Notes under the pieces: model-generated | Databases searched by the model: none | What the model saw: the letters and a program-made list of their open reading frames with translations, nothing else | Told to the model about the DNA's origin: nothing | DNA from: a bacterium | Lineage (GTDB): Bacteria; UBA8248 | Reading direction: 5' to 3' | DNA: 64,000 nt | Assembly (NCBI GenBank): GCA_022825065.1 | Contig: JAJDYR010000024.1 | Location: 1 to 64,000, forward strand | Translations under genes and position numbers: made by a program | Shown here: positions 25,728-34,139 of the stretch, in pieces | How the letters are laid out: the number at the start of each line of letters is the position of its first letter | How positions within the stretch are numbered: position 1 is the first letter of the stretch

Positions 25728-26834
25728 ATGTCCACCGAATACATATGGGCGCTTTGCTCCCACCGGGCGGGGGACGGGTCACAGGTGAACCAGAAGACGC
25801 CCGATCGCCCCGCCACCCTGGATTATCTCGCGGAAGTCACGACGGCGGCCGAGGAGGCGGGCTTCGCCAACATCCTCGTACCGTGCGGCACGCACTGCAT
25901 CGACGCCTGGACGACGGCGGGCGCGATTTCGAGCCGGACGAAGAAGATCAAGTTTCTCGTGGCGTTCCGGCCCGGGATCACCGGCCCGGTCTACGCGGCG
26001 CAGCAGGCGAACAGTCTCGATTACCTCACCGGCGGGCGATGCACCCTGAACGTGGTGACGGGCAGCACGCCCGTGGATCAGAAAAGATACGGGGATTTCA
26101 TGCCGCATGACGACCGCTACGCGCGCACGGGGGAGTTTCTCGACGTGGTGCGCAAGCTCTGGAACGCGGAGGGCCCGCTCGACTACAAGGGAAAATTCTT
26201 CGAGATCGAAAACGCAGGGATCTTCCCCGAGCGGGTGACGAAGCCCAATCCCCCGATTTTCCTGGCGGGAAGCTCGGACCCCGGCAAGCGCGTGGCGTGG
26301 GAGCACGGGGACGTGCACATGATGTACGCCGCCGAACCGGAAGTCGTCGGGAAGGACATCGAGGAGGGCAGGCGCGAGTCCCGGGCGTATGAGCGTGAAC
26401 GTCCTCTCAGCTACGGCATCCGCCATCTGGTCTGCGTGCGCGAGACGAGGAAGGAGGCGGTGCGCGCCGCCGAGGCTCTCATCGAGGGGAGCGACATCTC
26501 GAACACGGGCACGTGGAGCGACATGAAGAACGTCACCGAGTCCACCGGCCAGATGCGCATCAACGAGATGGGCTCGCGCGACAGCCTCTGGATCACCGAT
26601 ACGATCTGGATGGGCGTGAACAGGGTGCGCGGCGGTGCGGGAACGATGTTCGTCGGCACGCCGGAGATGGTCGCGGGCGTGATTCGCGAGTATTACGACG
26701 CGGGCGTGCGGCATTTCATCATGAACGGGTGGCCGCATAAGGAAGAGGCGGAGATTTTCGGCAGAGAAGTTCTGCCGCTTCTCAAGGATACCGAACCCGT
26801 CGTACTGGCCGAACCGGCCGGCGTCGCCGCGTAA
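25728..26834 (+). CDS. LLM-class flavin-dependent monooxygenase (SsuD-like)
   Basis: A TIM-barrel, reduced-FMN-dependent monooxygenase of the luciferase-like family, 368 residues, resembling alkanesulfonate monooxygenases. Recognisable are LVPCGTHCIDAWT near residue 50, FLVAFRPGITGPVYAAQQ near 76, and LNVVTGSTPVDQ near 105. AAGGAG precedes the ATG. An FMN reductase gene starts 15 bases after its stop and can supply reduced FMN, as in ssuD/ssuE systems. The substrate (sulfonate, dibenzothiophene sulfone or another) is not evident. Confidence 0.88.
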   Translation: MSTEYIWALCSHRAGDGSQVNQKTPDRPATLDYLAEVTTAAEEAGFANILVPCGTHCIDAWTTAGAISSRTKKIKFLVAFRPGITGPVYAAQQANSLDYLTGGRCTLNVVTGSTPVDQKRYGDFMPHDDRYARTGEFLDVVRKLWNAEGPLDYKGKFFEIENAGIFPERVTKPNPPIFLAGSSDPGKRVAWEHGDVHMMYAAEPEVVGKDIEEGRRESRAYERERPLSYGIRHLVCVRETRKEAVRAAEALIEGSDISNTGTWSDMKNVTESTGQMRINEMGSRDSLWITDTIWMGVNRVRGGAGTMFVGTPEMVAGVIREYYDAGVRHFIMNGWPHKEEAEIFGREVLPLLKDTEPVVLAEPAGVAA

Positions 26835-26849
26835 TCGCAAAAACACGAA

Positions 26850-27383
26850 ATGACCCCCTACATCCTTGTCTTCGGCGGCAGCCGCAGGCCGCAAAACAAT
26901 ACCGACAAAGCCCTTGCGCTCGCGCTCGATGAATTGGGCAAGGGCGATTTCGAGATCAACCGCGTCCATCTGGGCGAACTGGACCTGCCCCTGCCCGGTG
27001 AGCCGAGCGACTCGAAAGACCCCGAAATGCTGAAAAGTCTCGTGACGGGGGCGGCGGGAATCCTCATCGCGACGCCCGAGTACCACGGCAGCATCAGCAG
27101 CACGCTAAAGCTGGCGATAGACAACCTGGGCTATCCCTCCACCTTCGAGGGCAAGACCATCGCCATCCTGGGCGTGGCGATGGGGCCGAGCGCGGACAAC
27201 GCCCTCGCGCACCTGAGGCATATTCTCACCCACATCGGCGGGGAGGTTCTGCCCGGTCAGGCCTCGGTCGGGAGCGTCCACAAGGTCTTCGACGAGGATG
27301 GGAACTGCGTCGACGAGGCGGCGGAGGCCGCCATCCGGGGCGTCCCCGCCCGGCTGCTCGACCATCTGAAAAATTCCTCCTGA
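26850..27383 (+). CDS. NADPH-dependent FMN reductase (SsuE-like)
   Basis: A flavodoxin-fold reductase, 177 residues. The phosphate-binding loop FGGSRRPQNNTDKAL is at residues 8-22 and the flavin-binding motif TPEYHGSISSTLKLAID near 75-91. It lies between the LLM monooxygenase and an alpha/beta hydrolase with gaps of 15 and 7 bases, a clear three-gene operon. It is the likely supplier of FMNH2 to the preceding monooxygenase. Confidence 0.9.
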   Translation: MTPYILVFGGSRRPQNNTDKALALALDELGKGDFEINRVHLGELDLPLPGEPSDSKDPEMLKSLVTGAAGILIATPEYHGSISSTLKLAIDNLGYPSTFEGKTIAILGVAMGPSADNALAHLRHILTHIGGEVLPGQASVGSVHKVFDEDGNCVDEAAEAAIRGVPARLLDHLKNSS

Positions 27384-27390
27384 AACCAAG

Positions 27391-28146
27391 ATGTCCGACT
27401 CAAATTCGAGTTTTCTTCACAGAGAGAACGGGACTTCGCTCGCCTGGTTCCGGCTGGAGGGCGAATCGCCCGGCCTGATGTTTTTGGGCGGTTTCCGCTC
27501 GGACATGAGCGGGACGAAGGCGAGCGCGCTCGAAGCCCACTGCCGGAAGGTCGGGCGCGCCTACGTTCGCTTCGATTACGGCGGACACGGGGAATCCTCG
27601 GGGAAATTCGAGGAGGGAACCATCGGCGAGTGGGCGGAGGACGCCCTCGCCATACTCGATGAAGTCGCCCGCGGGCCCCAGGTGCTCGTCGGATCGAGCA
27701 TGGGCGCGTGGATGATGCTGCTCTGCGCCCTGGCCCGGCCCGAACGCGTGAAGGGTCTCGTGGGCGTGGCGTCGGGTCCCGATTTCACGGATGGTTTCAA
27801 AAAACACAGGCTCACCGAAGAGATGGAGCGTGAACTCGACGAGCGGGGATACGTCTTGCACGCGCCCAACATCTGGGGGGAGCCGTATCCCATCACAAGG
27901 AAACTGCTCGATGAGGCGGAGAACCATCTGCTCCTGCGCGGTGAGATCGATGTGACCTGCCCCGTGCGCCTCATCCACGGAATGGCCGATGAGACGATTT
28001 CCTGGGAGGTTTCCCTGAAGCTGTCCGAGGTCCTCAAAAGCGACGACGTACGCCTGACCCTCGTCAAGGACGGCGGCCACCGGCTCTCGCGGGATGCGGA
28101 CATCGAACTCATCATCCGCACCGCCGAGGAACTGGCGGGCGGGTAG
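27391..28146 (+). CDS. Alpha/beta hydrolase (ABHD10-like)
   Basis: A 251-residue serine hydrolase with the complete triad: Ser in GSSMGAW near residue 96, Asp in HGMADETI near 197, and His in DGGHRLS near 225. FRSDMSGTKA near residue 36 and RFDYGGHGESSG are typical of ABHD10/acyl-thioesterase-like proteins. It is the third gene of the LLM operon and may hydrolyse the oxidised product, though that is inference from position only. Confidence 0.85.
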   Translation: MSDSNSSFLHRENGTSLAWFRLEGESPGLMFLGGFRSDMSGTKASALEAHCRKVGRAYVRFDYGGHGESSGKFEEGTIGEWAEDALAILDEVARGPQVLVGSSMGAWMMLLCALARPERVKGLVGVASGPDFTDGFKKHRLTEEMERELDERGYVLHAPNIWGEPYPITRKLLDEAENHLLLRGEIDVTCPVRLIHGMADETISWEVSLKLSEVLKSDDVRLTLVKDGGHRLSRDADIELIIRTAEELAGG

Positions 28147-28222
28147 GGGGGACGTGAAGACAACAGTCGATTTGCGAATCAGCGGATGAGATGAAAAGCG
28201 TGCAGACTTATTGTAAACAAAT

Positions 28223-28250
28223 ATGACAATTAAGATTTGGAAGGTACTAT
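28223..28250 (+). promoter_or_regulatory. Possible promoter of the UPF0175 gene
   Basis: ATGACA at 28223-28228 and TACTAT at 28245-28250 are spaced by 16 bases in an AT-rich patch about 80 bases before the gene. This is a moderate match to sigma70 boxes. Confidence 0.3.
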
Positions 28251-28328
28251 TCAAGACATCACTCGGGTACTGTGGCTCTCCCCGGCCGTCGTGGCGGAAG
28301 TGTTGAGAATCGCAAGAGAGGCGAAGAG

Positions 28329-28646
28329 ATGAAAAAAGAGCGCATGGTGGGCGCGAGGCTCCCTCTGGAACTGGTCCGCGAACTGGAACTTATCGAGAAT
28401 GTGGAGCAGTCCGACCGTTCGACCACCCTGCGCAGGTTGCTGTCGAACGCGGTCCGGCAGTGGAAGCTGGAGCATTATTCCCGGCTCTACGGGGACGGCA
28501 AGGTCACCCTTGCGCGGGCGGCGCGCGATGCGGGAGTTTCTTTGTGGGAGATGATGGACTATGCGCGCACCCGAAAAACGCCTGTCCAATATGACCTTGA
28601 TGATCTCGAGCGAGACTTGCAAACCATCCATCAAAAGGATGGGTGA
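28329..28646 (+). CDS. UPF0175-family protein (antitoxin/regulator-like)
   Basis: A 105-residue protein. Its N-terminal half (GARLPLELVRELELIENVEQ, then DRSTTLRRLLSNA) looks like a ribbon-helix-helix DNA-binding segment. Its C-terminal half (LYGDGKVTLARAARDAGVSL, then WEMMDYA) matches the UPF0175 helix-turn-helix-like block. UPF0175 proteins are usually antitoxins beside a DUF3368 PIN-like toxin, but no such gene follows in the 226 bases before the next one. It may be an orphan regulator. ATG 28329 is chosen after GAGAGGCGAAGAG. Confidence 0.8.
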   Translation: MKKERMVGARLPLELVRELELIENVEQSDRSTTLRRLLSNAVRQWKLEHYSRLYGDGKVTLARAARDAGVSLWEMMDYARTRKTPVQYDLDDLERDLQTIHQKDG

Positions 28647-28872
28647 TCCGTATCCGGTTTGAACGATTGATACCCGCACTGCCTTCCCGGTTTCGCGTGA
28701 TTTGGCTGATTGAAAAACCCCGTCAGCGTGCTCCGTGATTCGCGGCTTGACACCAAATCTTTGTTATCGTTAGTCTTAACCCGCAGGTTTTCTTACCTTG
28801 TTTACCGCCCCTGTATTTACTCGACGATAGTTTGTGGACTCGTGAGTTTTTCCGAAAGAGGGCGGTATCATC

Positions 28873-30498
28873 ATGAAGAAAAAAATTTTGAGCCGTATCG
28901 CGCGGCGCAAGGATTCCGCACCTGCGAAACCGGATGATGGGCATGAACTTCCGCCTCCCACGGCCATCGAACCGGGCGTTCCGTATTCGACGGAAGACAG
29001 GGAGGGCAAAAGCTACGGCTCTCATATGGAGCTCGAACTGCTGGCTGCCGATGAGCCGCCGCGCGCGGATTTGACGAACGGTGTGGATGCCCGGGAAAGC
29101 GAGCCTGCCCCCGCCGTGGAATCATGGACGGCGCCGGTCCCGGGTGAGCCGCCGGATGCGGCTGAAACGCCTCGCGAAGCCGCGCCTTTTGAGGAATATG
29201 GTCTCGACCTGGAGCCGCTGGGGGAGCCGGAAGCAGGCGAATCACCGGCTGAGGCTGAGACGTCCGGGCAGGGTGATGAAGCATTCCCGGTCGTAGCGGA
29301 AAGCGTGACGGAGGCGACTGCCGCCGGGCCGGAAATCCCCAGGGAGAGCGAGCCGGAAGCTGTTGCCGATGTCGTTTCGGAAGATGAAGAAGCCGCCACG
29401 GACGTAGCGGAAAGCCCCGTGGAGGCGACTGCATCTGAGCCGCGAATTCCGCAAGAGAGCGTGGCGCAGGCAGTCGACGAAGCCGTGCCGGAAGACGGGG
29501 AGCCCCTGGCCGCGGCGGGCGCAAACGAGTCGCCGGATGCGCCCGAGCCGTCTCGCGAAGCCGCCCCGTTCGAGGAATATGGCCTCGACCTGGAGTTGTT
29601 GACGGAGCCGGGATCAGGTGATGCGCCGGGTGAGCCTGATCCGGGTGAAGAGCAGGACGAAGCCGTCCCGGTTGCCGGGGAGAGCGCCGCAGAGGCGGCG
29701 GCGCCCGGGCCTGCCCAGGAAGATGAGCCGGATGCTACGGTTGGTGTTGGTTCCGAACATGAGGAAGCCGCCACGGACGTAGCGGAAAGCCCCGTGGAGG
29801 CGGCGGCATCTGAGCCGCGAATTCCGCAAGAGAGCGTGGCGCAGGCAGTCGCCGATGCCGTGCCGGAAGACGAGGAGCCCCTGGCCGCGGCGAGCGCAAA
29901 CGAGCCGCCGGATGCGCCCGAGCCGTCTCGCGAAGCCGCCCCGTTCGAGGAATATGGCCTCGACCTGGAGTTGTTGACGGAGCCGGGATCAGGTGATTCG
30001 CCGGGTGAGCCTGATCCGGGTGAAGAGCAGGACGAAGCCGTCCCGGCTGCCGGGGAGAGCGCCGCAGAGGCGGCGGCGCCCGAGCCGGAAATACCTCTGG
30101 AGAGCGAATCAGAGCCTGCTGACAATATCGTTCAGGAGGTGGAGGAACCCCTGGCGGCATCAACCCCGGAAGCGTCGCCGGATGAGTCAGAACCGCCTCG
30201 GCCTGATCCGTCTCAAGAAGATGAGGCTGCATCGCACAGCGAGGTCCTCGCTGAATCGCCCCCGGAACAGACGGACGAATCCCCGGAAACTTCCCCCGTG
30301 GAAAACGGGTTCCTCCCTCTGGTGAGAGACTCGCGCGGGAACTGGCGGCCCGGCAAGGGGTTCAGCCGGAGCGAACTGCGGGAAGCGGGCCTGAGCCTCG
30401 CCGGGGCCGCGAGCCTGCGCATCCGCGTCGACAAGCGCCGACGCAACGCGCACCCGGTGAACGTCGCTGCGCTCGAGAAGGCGAAGAGCGGCGCTTGA
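28873..30498 (+). CDS. Acidic repeat protein with C-terminal L13e-like domain
   Basis: A 541-residue protein in three parts. Residues 1-30 are basic. About residues 40-475 are low-complexity, rich in Glu, Ala, Pro and Ser, with the motif FEEYGLDLE three times and a 125-residue repeat present twice (near-identical DNA starting at 29392 and 29767). The last 50 residues are basic and ordered-looking: RPGKGFSRSELREAGL followed by VDKRRRNAHPVNV. This closely resembles archaeal and eukaryotic ribosomal protein L13e (R-x-G-R-G-F-S-x-x-E-L, then V-D-K-R-R-R). A disordered acidic arm on an RNA-binding head is the reading. No signal peptide is seen. Its role is unknown. Confidence 0.75.
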   Translation: MKKKILSRIARRKDSAPAKPDDGHELPPPTAIEPGVPYSTEDREGKSYGSHMELELLAADEPPRADLTNGVDARESEPAPAVESWTAPVPGEPPDAAETPREAAPFEEYGLDLEPLGEPEAGESPAEAETSGQGDEAFPVVAESVTEATAAGPEIPRESEPEAVADVVSEDEEAATDVAESPVEATASEPRIPQESVAQAVDEAVPEDGEPLAAAGANESPDAPEPSREAAPFEEYGLDLELLTEPGSGDAPGEPDPGEEQDEAVPVAGESAAEAAAPGPAQEDEPDATVGVGSEHEEAATDVAESPVEAAASEPRIPQESVAQAVADAVPEDEEPLAAASANEPPDAPEPSREAAPFEEYGLDLELLTEPGSGDSPGEPDPGEEQDEAVPAAGESAAEAAAPEPEIPLESESEPADNIVQEVEEPLAASTPEASPDESEPPRPDPSQEDEAASHSEVLAESPPEQTDESPETSPVENGFLPLVRDSRGNWRPGKGFSRSELREAGLSLAGAASLRIRVDKRRRNAHPVNVAALEKAKSGA

Positions 30499-30624
30499 GG
30501 AGATTCGCCGGAAGGGGGTAGGTGCCCTTTTCTGGGGCTGATCACCCCTCGTGAAGTCTTTTTCCTCCCGAGTTTGTGTTCCATTCATACCTTATCGTTC
30601 GGCTTGCTGTTTGCAACGAAAAAA

Positions 30625-30662
30625 CAGTTGCATTTTCTTGAGTTCACTTTATAATGCAACTG
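30625..30662 (+). promoter_or_regulatory. hicAB promoter within an inverted-repeat operator
   Basis: TTGCAT at 30628-30633 and TATAAT at 30650-30655 have a 16-base spacer. CAGTTGCATT (30625-30634) and AATGCAACTG (30653-30662) are perfect 10-bp inverted arms covering both promoter boxes. HicB antitoxins repress their own operon, so this is the likely operator. A third TTGCAAC half-site lies near 30611. Confidence 0.6.
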
Positions 30663-30713
30663 AATATTGGTTGCTATATGTCTTTGAACCTATGATATTC
30701 AGACAAGAGAACG

Positions 30714-30968
30714 ATGAGCAGGCATGAAAAGTTGTTGGATAAGTTCAGGAAGAATCCAAAGAATTTTACATGGAACGAATTGGTTCAGTTATTGGAGGGG
30801 CTGGGCTATCGGCAGTCAACGGGAGGAAGAACGGGTGGCTCGCGGCGGAGATTCATTCATGCGTTGGCTCCCCGGATTTTCCTTCACCAGCCCCATGCCG
30901 AAGACAAGTTGAAGCCATATGTCATACGCGAGGTAAGAAAAAAGTTGGACGAAGGTGGTTTGTTGTGA
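30714..30968 (+). CDS. hicA: HicA-family mRNA interferase toxin
   Basis: An 84-residue toxin of the HicA double-stranded-RNA-binding-like fold. The family pattern is clear: EKLLDKFRKNPKNFTWNELV, then LLEGLGY, GGRTGGSRRRFIH and PHAEDKLKPYVIREV. In many HicA proteins the catalytic His lies in GGSHxxF; here that position is Arg and the nearby His is in RFIH, as in the larger subfamily paired with this HicB type. The antitoxin gene follows 64 bases on. Together they form a type II toxin-antitoxin pair. Confidence 0.88.
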   Translation: MSRHEKLLDKFRKNPKNFTWNELVQLLEGLGYRQSTGGRTGGSRRRFIHALAPRIFLHQPHAEDKLKPYVIREVRKKLDEGGLL

Positions 30969-31032
30969 GGTTCATCCGAATGCTGAAATACGGGACATTG
31001 GATTTGATCACGGGGATGGAAAGGGGCCGAAG

Positions 31033-31383
31033 ATGATCGGAGCGGTATTGAAATTCAAAAATTATCTGGGATCCATTGAATACGACGAAGAAAGCGAGAC
31101 CTTGCACGGCAAGGTGCTTCATGTGCGGGACTTGATTACATACGAAGCCGAAACCGCCAAAGGGTTGAAGAAAGCGTTTCAGGATTCGGTGAACGATTAT
31201 CTGGAAACGTGCGAGGCGGAAGGAATCGAGCCGAACAAGCCTTACAGCGGTTCGTTCAACGTGCGGCCGGGTGCGGACCTTCATGAGAAACTCGCCCGCA
31301 TGGCGTCCTTGAGGGGCCGCAGCATGAACGCCCTCGTGAAAGAGGCGCTCTCGGATTTCGTCTCGAAGGCGGATGGAGTGTAA
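31033..31383 (+). CDS. hicB: HicB-family antitoxin
   Basis: A 116-residue antitoxin. The N-terminal partly degraded RNase-H-like domain (YLGSIEYDEESETLHGKV, then RDLITYEAETAKGLKKAF and DSVNDYLETCE) binds HicA. The C-terminal ribbon-helix-helix (GSFNVRPGADLHEKLARMAS, then NALVKEALSDFV) binds DNA. ATG 31033 fits the family N-terminus (KFKNYLG); the open frame to 30955 overlaps hicA and is not needed. It is expected to repress the operator at 30625-30662. Confidence 0.9.
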   Translation: MIGAVLKFKNYLGSIEYDEESETLHGKVLHVRDLITYEAETAKGLKKAFQDSVNDYLETCEAEGIEPNKPYSGSFNVRPGADLHEKLARMASLRGRSMNALVKEALSDFVSKADGV

Positions 31384-31407
31384 GGGCGGGATGTACCGCA
31401 AAAAACC

Positions 31408-31482
31408 TGGCTCCGGCGGTAGGATTCGAACCTACAACCCATCGGTTAACAGCCGATTGCTCTGCCGTTGAGCTACGCCGGA
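31408..31482 (-). tRNA. tRNA-Asn (GTT)
   Basis: A complete cloverleaf. The acceptor stem is TCCGGCG/CGCCGGA, the D arm is GCTC..GAGC, the anticodon stem ATCGG/CCGAT holds the loop CTGTTAA with anticodon GTT, and the T arm has GTTCGAATC. The CCA end is encoded (31408-31410). No integrase sits beside it. Confidence 0.97.
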
Positions 31483-31588
31483 GTGAGAGGCGTTTCGCTT
31501 GAGTCGGCATTCTACCGGATTCGGCGCCGGCTCCCAAGCGTAAGGGGTTTATAGGGAAGCGGGCGCGGGCTTGTCAAGACGCCTCGGG

Positions 31589-32566
31589 TCAGCGCCTTTC
31601 CGCAAACTCGTGTTCTTCGTCGGCCAGCGCCCGCCTGATCGCTTCGGCCAGACCGCGCGGGCGGATGCCGAACATTTCCAGAGCCGTCGTGTCGCTCACG
31701 GTCGTCTCGTTGCGGAGGCTTTCGACGAGTTTGCGCCCGACCCTGGCGTATAAGGGGGTAACCAGCGCGAGCCACAGGCTCGACAGGCGGGGGGTGAGCA
31801 CCGGAACGGCGATCATCACTCGATGCAGTCCCCGCTGACGGGCGTATTCCGCCATGATGTCCCCGTAGGAGGCGCGGTCGGCTCCCCCGATTTCCAGGAT
31901 GAGGCTTCGCCCCGGGGGAGCGTCGAGAGCGGCGATGAGGTAGTCGATGACGTCTTGGGCGGCGATCGGCTGGGCAAGCGTGCGAACCCAGCGAGGCGTC
32001 ACCATGACGGGCAGCCTCTCCACCAGCGCGCGGATCATCTCGAACGAGAGACTTCCCGAGCCGATGATGATCGAGGCCCTCAGTTCAATCGTCTGCACGC
32101 CGGATTCGCGGAGAATCCGGCCCACTTCCTGCCTGCTCGCAAGGTGGTCGGACAACGCGTCCTCGTTTCCGAGCCCGCCCAGATAGACGATGCGCTCGAC
32201 CCCGGCGGCCCGGGCCGCGGATGCGAACCCCTGGGCCGCCTCGCGGTCTTCCCGGGTGAAGTCTCCGCCGGACGCCATCGAATGGACCAGGTAGTAGGCG
32301 GTGGATATGCCGCGCATGGCCGCATGAAGCGTTTCCGGCTTTAAGAGGTCGCCGCGCACCACCTCGGTCCCCGGCGCGACCTGTGGTTCGAGGGCTTCCG
32401 GGCGGCGCGCGAGGCACCGAAGCTCGCAAGACTCGGTTTCGAGCCGGCGGCGCAACCGGCCCCCGATGTATCCGGTCGCGCCGGTCAACAGGATTTTATG
32501 ATGGTTGCCGGTCAACGGGAGACGCTTCGTTTCGGTATCCGGAGAGCTTGCAGGGTCATCGAACAT
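31589..32566 (-). CDS. NAD(P)-binding atypical SDR (NmrA/epimerase-like)
   Basis: A 325-residue protein with the Rossmann motif ILLTGATGYIGGRLRRRL near residue 25 and RCLARRPEAL and VRGDLLKPETL positions that read the cofactor phosphate. It also has AYYLVHSM and, where classical SDRs have YxxxK, only IIIGSGSLSFEM. It therefore belongs to the atypical SDR group without a standard catalytic tetrad, and many such proteins are assembly factors or redox sensors. The C-terminus has a hydrophobic stretch (LSSLWLALVTPLY). Function is unknown. Confidence 0.75.
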   Translation of the reverse strand: MFDDPASSPDTETKRLPLTGNHHKILLTGATGYIGGRLRRRLETESCELRCLARRPEALEPQVAPGTEVVRGDLLKPETLHAAMRGISTAYYLVHSMASGGDFTREDREAAQGFASAARAAGVERIVYLGGLGNEDALSDHLASRQEVGRILRESGVQTIELRASIIIGSGSLSFEMIRALVERLPVMVTPRWVRTLAQPIAAQDVIDYLIAALDAPPGRSLILEIGGADRASYGDIMAEYARQRGLHRVMIAVPVLTPRLSSLWLALVTPLYARVGRKLVESLRNETTVSDTTALEMFGIRPRGLAEAIRRALADEEHEFAERR

Positions 32567-32762
32567 GGGAAACTTCCCTGTCTTAGCGGCGCGACTCCGA
32601 AACCCCGTGGGGACAGGGAGTCAGAGCCCAAGTCTAAAGAAATTGCCCGCCCTGGGGAAGAAAAATAATCCGCCGCGGTTCATGCGGCGAGACGCCAGGA
32701 TTCCAGTGAGTCGTTGGATTCGTGAGGCTTTCAGGGTGTGGAGCGGAGGAGGCGGCCATGCG

Positions 32763-34127
32763 CTAGTCGAGCAGCACCCTCGGCAGCCACATGGCGATTT
32801 CGGGGAAGACGATGACCAGCCCCAGCCCGATGAGCTGGAGAATCACGAAGGGGATGATCCCGCGGTATATCTGCTGGAGGCGCACCTGTGGCGGGGCGAC
32901 GCCCTTCATGTAGAACAACGCGAAGCCGAACGGCGGCGTGAGGAACGACGTCTGCAGGTTGACCGCCATCAGGATCGAGAACCAGTAGATGACCTCGCTC
33001 TTGGGCAGGTGGTCGCCGAAATCAAGCTCGGCGAGGATCGGCGCGAACACGGGCAGCACGATGAGCGTGATCTCGATCCAGTCGAAGAAGAACCCGAGGA
33101 AGAACACCACCGCCATCAGGATCATCAGGATCCACCAGGGGTTGGTCCCCACGGAGTAAATCACGTCCTGGATGAAGTCGTCTCCCCCGAGCGAGCGGAA
33201 GACGTAGGAGAAGGCGGTCGCCCCGACGAAAATGAAGAACAGCATCGCGTTGGTGAGCGAAGTGCGCTCGACCACGTCTTTCAGAACCGACCAGGTCAGC
33301 TGCCGGTTGACGATGGCGAGCAGGGTCGCTCCGGCCGCGCCGACCCCGGCCGCCTCGGTGGGCGTCGCCCAGCCGGCGACGATCGACCCCAGGACCAGGA
33401 CGATCAGGAACACCGCCGGCACCAGGCCCTTGAGCAGCAGCAGGATCAGTTCACCCGATGTCTGCGGACCCATCTCCTTGGGCAGGCGCGGCGCCAAGGC
33501 GGGGTTCACCGCACACCTCGTGAAGATGTAGAGGAAGTAAAGCCCCGACAGTATCAAGCCGGGGAAGATGGCCGCGACGAACAGGGTGCCCACCGAGCGC
33601 CCGAGCAGATCGGCCATGATGACCAGCATGATGCTGGGCGGTATCAGTATCCCCAGCGTGCCCGAGGCGGCGATGGTGCCGGTCGCGAGCTCCAGGTTGT
33701 ACTCGCGCTCGACCATGACCGGCAGCGCCATCAGGCTGATCATCACGACCGACGCGCCGATGATGCCGGTCGTCGCCGCGAGGATGGTCCCCATGACCGT
33801 GACGGCGAGCGCCAGCCCGCCCGGCGTGCGCCGCAGCACCACCTGGAGGCAGTACAGCAGATTGGCGGCGACGCCGGAGCGTTCCAGCATCGTCCCCATG
33901 AAGATGAACATCGGGATCGCCACGAGCACCAGGTTGTCGGCGAAACCCCAGATGCGGAGCACGAGGTTGAAGAACTCGACCTGGGAGAAGACCTCGAAAT
34001 ACATGCCGATGAAGCCGAAGGCGAGGCCCACGCCGCCCAGCACGAACCCGACCGGGAAGCCCGAGAACAGGAGAATCGCCAGGGTGATGAACATGCAGGC
34101 GGGCAGGTAGTCCTCGATATAGAACAT
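32763..34127 (-). CDS. dctM: TRAP transporter large permease (DctM)
   Basis: The 12-helix membrane subunit of a sodium-driven tripartite transporter, 454 residues. It is almost wholly hydrophobic helices, with family patterns such as ALAVTVMGTILAATTGIIGA and LAVNLQTSFLTPPFGFALFY near the C-terminus. It is the last gene of the dctPQM set, 12 bases after dctQ. Together with DctP and DctQ it imports an organic acid. Confidence 0.93.
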   Translation of the reverse strand: MFYIEDYLPACMFITLAILLFSGFPVGFVLGGVGLAFGFIGMYFEVFSQVEFFNLVLRIWGFADNLVLVAIPMFIFMGTMLERSGVAANLLYCLQVVLRRTPGGLALAVTVMGTILAATTGIIGASVVMISLMALPVMVEREYNLELATGTIAASGTLGILIPPSIMLVIMADLLGRSVGTLFVAAIFPGLILSGLYFLYIFTRCAVNPALAPRLPKEMGPQTSGELILLLLKGLVPAVFLIVLVLGSIVAGWATPTEAAGVGAAGATLLAIVNRQLTWSVLKDVVERTSLTNAMLFFIFVGATAFSYVFRSLGGDDFIQDVIYSVGTNPWWILMILMAVVFFLGFFFDWIEITLIVLPVFAPILAELDFGDHLPKSEVIYWFSILMAVNLQTSFLTPPFGFALFYMKGVAPPQVRLQQIYRGIIPFVILQLIGLGLVIVFPEIAMWLPRVLLD

Positions 34128-34139
34128 GCGCAGGCGTCC

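Noticed and set aside
29022-30125. 367-codon Ser/Gly/Ala-rich minus-strand frame
   Set aside because: It is the mirror of the acidic repeat gene; the repeats alone keep the frame open.
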